Origin: Acidobacteriota bacterium
GTDB lineage: Bacteria; Acidobacteriota; Vicinamibacteria; Vicinamibacterales; Fen-181
NCBI GenBank assembly: GCA_021779795.1
Contig: JAJXZZ010000221.1
Span: 1 to 5,763 of the forward strand
Direction of reading: 5' to 3'
DNA: 5,763 bases
Shown: piece by piece, positions 4,956 through 5,763 of the stretch
Numbering within the stretch: the stretch's first letter is position 1
Layout of the letters: every line of letters starts with the position of its first letter
Notes under the pieces: model-generated
Database searches by the model: none
Seen by the model: the letters and a program-made list of their open reading frames with translations, nothing else
What the model was told of the DNA's origin: nothing
Position numbers and translations under genes: made by a program

Positions 4956-5729
4956 ATGACGTTTACAGGCGTAGTCGGCAAGGTCTGCAATTTCCCGCTC
5001 AAGGCCATCATCGCGGCCTGCGTGGTGCTCGGGATCTCGCCGAACGTCCTGACGTTCACCGGCATGGTCGTCAACATCACGGCCGCGTGGCTGCTCGGCA
5101 CCGAGCGGTTCTGGGCGGCGGGGTTCGTGATGCTGGCCGCGAACATCTTCGACTACATCGACGGGAAGGTGGCGCGGGCCCGGGAGCGCGAGACGGCGTT
5201 CGGCGGGTTCTGGGACTCGGTGATGGACCGCTTCTCGGACATCACCCTGTTCATCGGCCTGATCTACCTCTACGCGAAGCACGCCCGCGCCGACTACGTC
5301 ATCATCACCGCCCTGGCGATGATGTTCTCGGTGATGACCAGCTACACGCGCGCCCGCGCCGAGTCGATCATCGCCAAGTGCAAGGTCGGCTTCATGGAGC
5401 GGCCCGAACGGATCGTGCTGTTCATGATCGGCGCCTTCACCAACCGGATGGCCGCCGTGCTGTGGGTCATCCTCGTCCTGTCGATCGTCACCGTCGCCGA
5501 CCGGATCTACTTCACGTGGCGCGAGCTGAAGGGGATCAAGGAGAGCCGCAAGCCGCTGGTGCTGAACGTCTTCTGGCGGGCGTTCTTCTGGACCGACGAG
5601 CGGGCCTCGTGGCAGTACGACCTGTGGGTGATCGCCATCCTCGCCTTCGTCTGGCTCGTCCCGCCCGAGTGGGTCGGCGACCCGATCGCGTCGGGCCACG
5701 GCATGATCGGGTGGATCCTCGGACGGTAG
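4956..5729 (+). CDS. CDP-alcohol phosphatidyltransferase (phosphatidylinositol-phosphate-synthase-like)
   Basis: A 257-residue integral membrane enzyme that would transfer a phosphatidyl group from CDP-diacylglycerol to an alcohol, releasing CMP. The family signature is complete: Asp66, Asp69, Gly70, Ala73, Arg74, Gly83, Asp87 and Asp91 in the spacing DxxDGxxAR-8-GxxxDxxxD, the residues that hold the metal ions and the CDP moiety. SYTRARAES (129-137) and KVGFMERPERIVL (143-155) recall the phosphatidylinositol-phosphate and archaetidylinositol-phosphate synthase branch more than classic PgsA, but the alcohol acceptor cannot be fixed from this alone. Hydrophobic segments lie at about 17-27, 31-47, 52-64, 96-106, 114-127, 153-161 and 165-181. 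About 60 residues follow the core, with one more hydrophobic stretch (224-236). It is divergent from uvrC, so it has its own promoter. TATACC at 4904-4909 is a possible but weak -10. A heptamer array starts directly after the TAG. Confidence 0.9.
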   Translation: MTFTGVVGKVCNFPLKAIIAACVVLGISPNVLTFTGMVVNITAAWLLGTERFWAAGFVMLAANIFDYIDGKVARARERETAFGGFWDSVMDRFSDITLFIGLIYLYAKHARADYVIITALAMMFSVMTSYTRARAESIIAKCKVGFMERPERIVLFMIGAFTNRMAAVLWVILVLSIVTVADRIYFTWRELKGIKESRKPLVLNVFWRAFFWTDERASWQYDLWVIAILAFVWLVPPEWVGDPIASGHGMIGWILGR

Positions 5730-5730
5730 A

Positions 5731-5763
5731 TCGGCCGTCGGCCGCCGACCGCCGACCGCCGAC
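5731..5763. repeat. Heptamer array after the phosphatidyltransferase stop (runs off the window)
   Basis: TCGGCCG twice, CCGACCG twice, then CCGAC at the window edge, all in one 7-bp register and starting one base after the TAG at 5727-5729. The units are close to those inside uvrC and the trpS-scpA spacer. The right end is not visible. Confidence 0.8.

Noticed and set aside
4863..5699. Minus-strand open frame opposite the phosphatidyltransferase
   Set aside because: Highly charged Asp/His/Arg text without motifs, antisense to a gene with a perfect catalytic signature.

Overview
This is a 5.76-kb, strongly GC-rich window of ordinary bacterial chromosome. It holds six protein genes: five on the minus strand (one cut by the left edge) and one on the plus strand. 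The gene order (site-2 protease, trpS, scpA, scpB), the base composition, the frequent GTG/TTG starts and the heptamer-repeat debris between genes suggest a soil-type Acidobacteriota, perhaps of the Vicinamibacteria. That placement is inference from recall and was not tested.

Layout. Reading the minus strand 5'->3', uvrC (4859-3015) encodes the dual-incision nuclease subunit of nucleotide excision repair. A 133-bp spacer with a perfect palindrome follows. Next comes a tight cluster: an M50 site-2-type membrane metalloprotease (2881-2216), trpS (2228-1191, overlapping the protease gene by 13 bp), scpA (1018-170) and the first 54 codons of a gene that is very probably scpB (162-1, running off the edge). 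On the plus strand, divergent from uvrC across a 96-bp intergenic region, is a CDP-alcohol phosphatidyltransferase (4956-5729) with a complete catalytic signature.

How the genes fit together. ScpA and the putative ScpB would be the kleisin and its partner in the SMC condensin used for chromosome segregation. TrpRS charges tRNA-Trp, the protease acts within the membrane, and UvrC works in DNA repair with UvrA and UvrB. The M50-trpS-scpA-scpB run looks like a housekeeping operon. The lipid enzyme is a separate transcription unit.

The most unusual content is a family of short arrays with a strict 7-bp period at four places: the 3' end of scpA (200-248), almost the whole trpS-scpA spacer (1035-1188), inside the uvrC reading frame (3521-3555), and immediately after the lipid-synthase stop codon (5731 to the window end). 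Units change along an array while the 7-bp register is kept. One heptamer, in rotation or reverse complement, is shared by three of the four sites. In uvrC the array adds about eight residues to the catalytic domain without breaking the frame. I saw no CRISPR, phage, insertion sequence, RNA gene, toxin-antitoxin or defence system, so apart from the heptamer arrays the window appears to be core genome.
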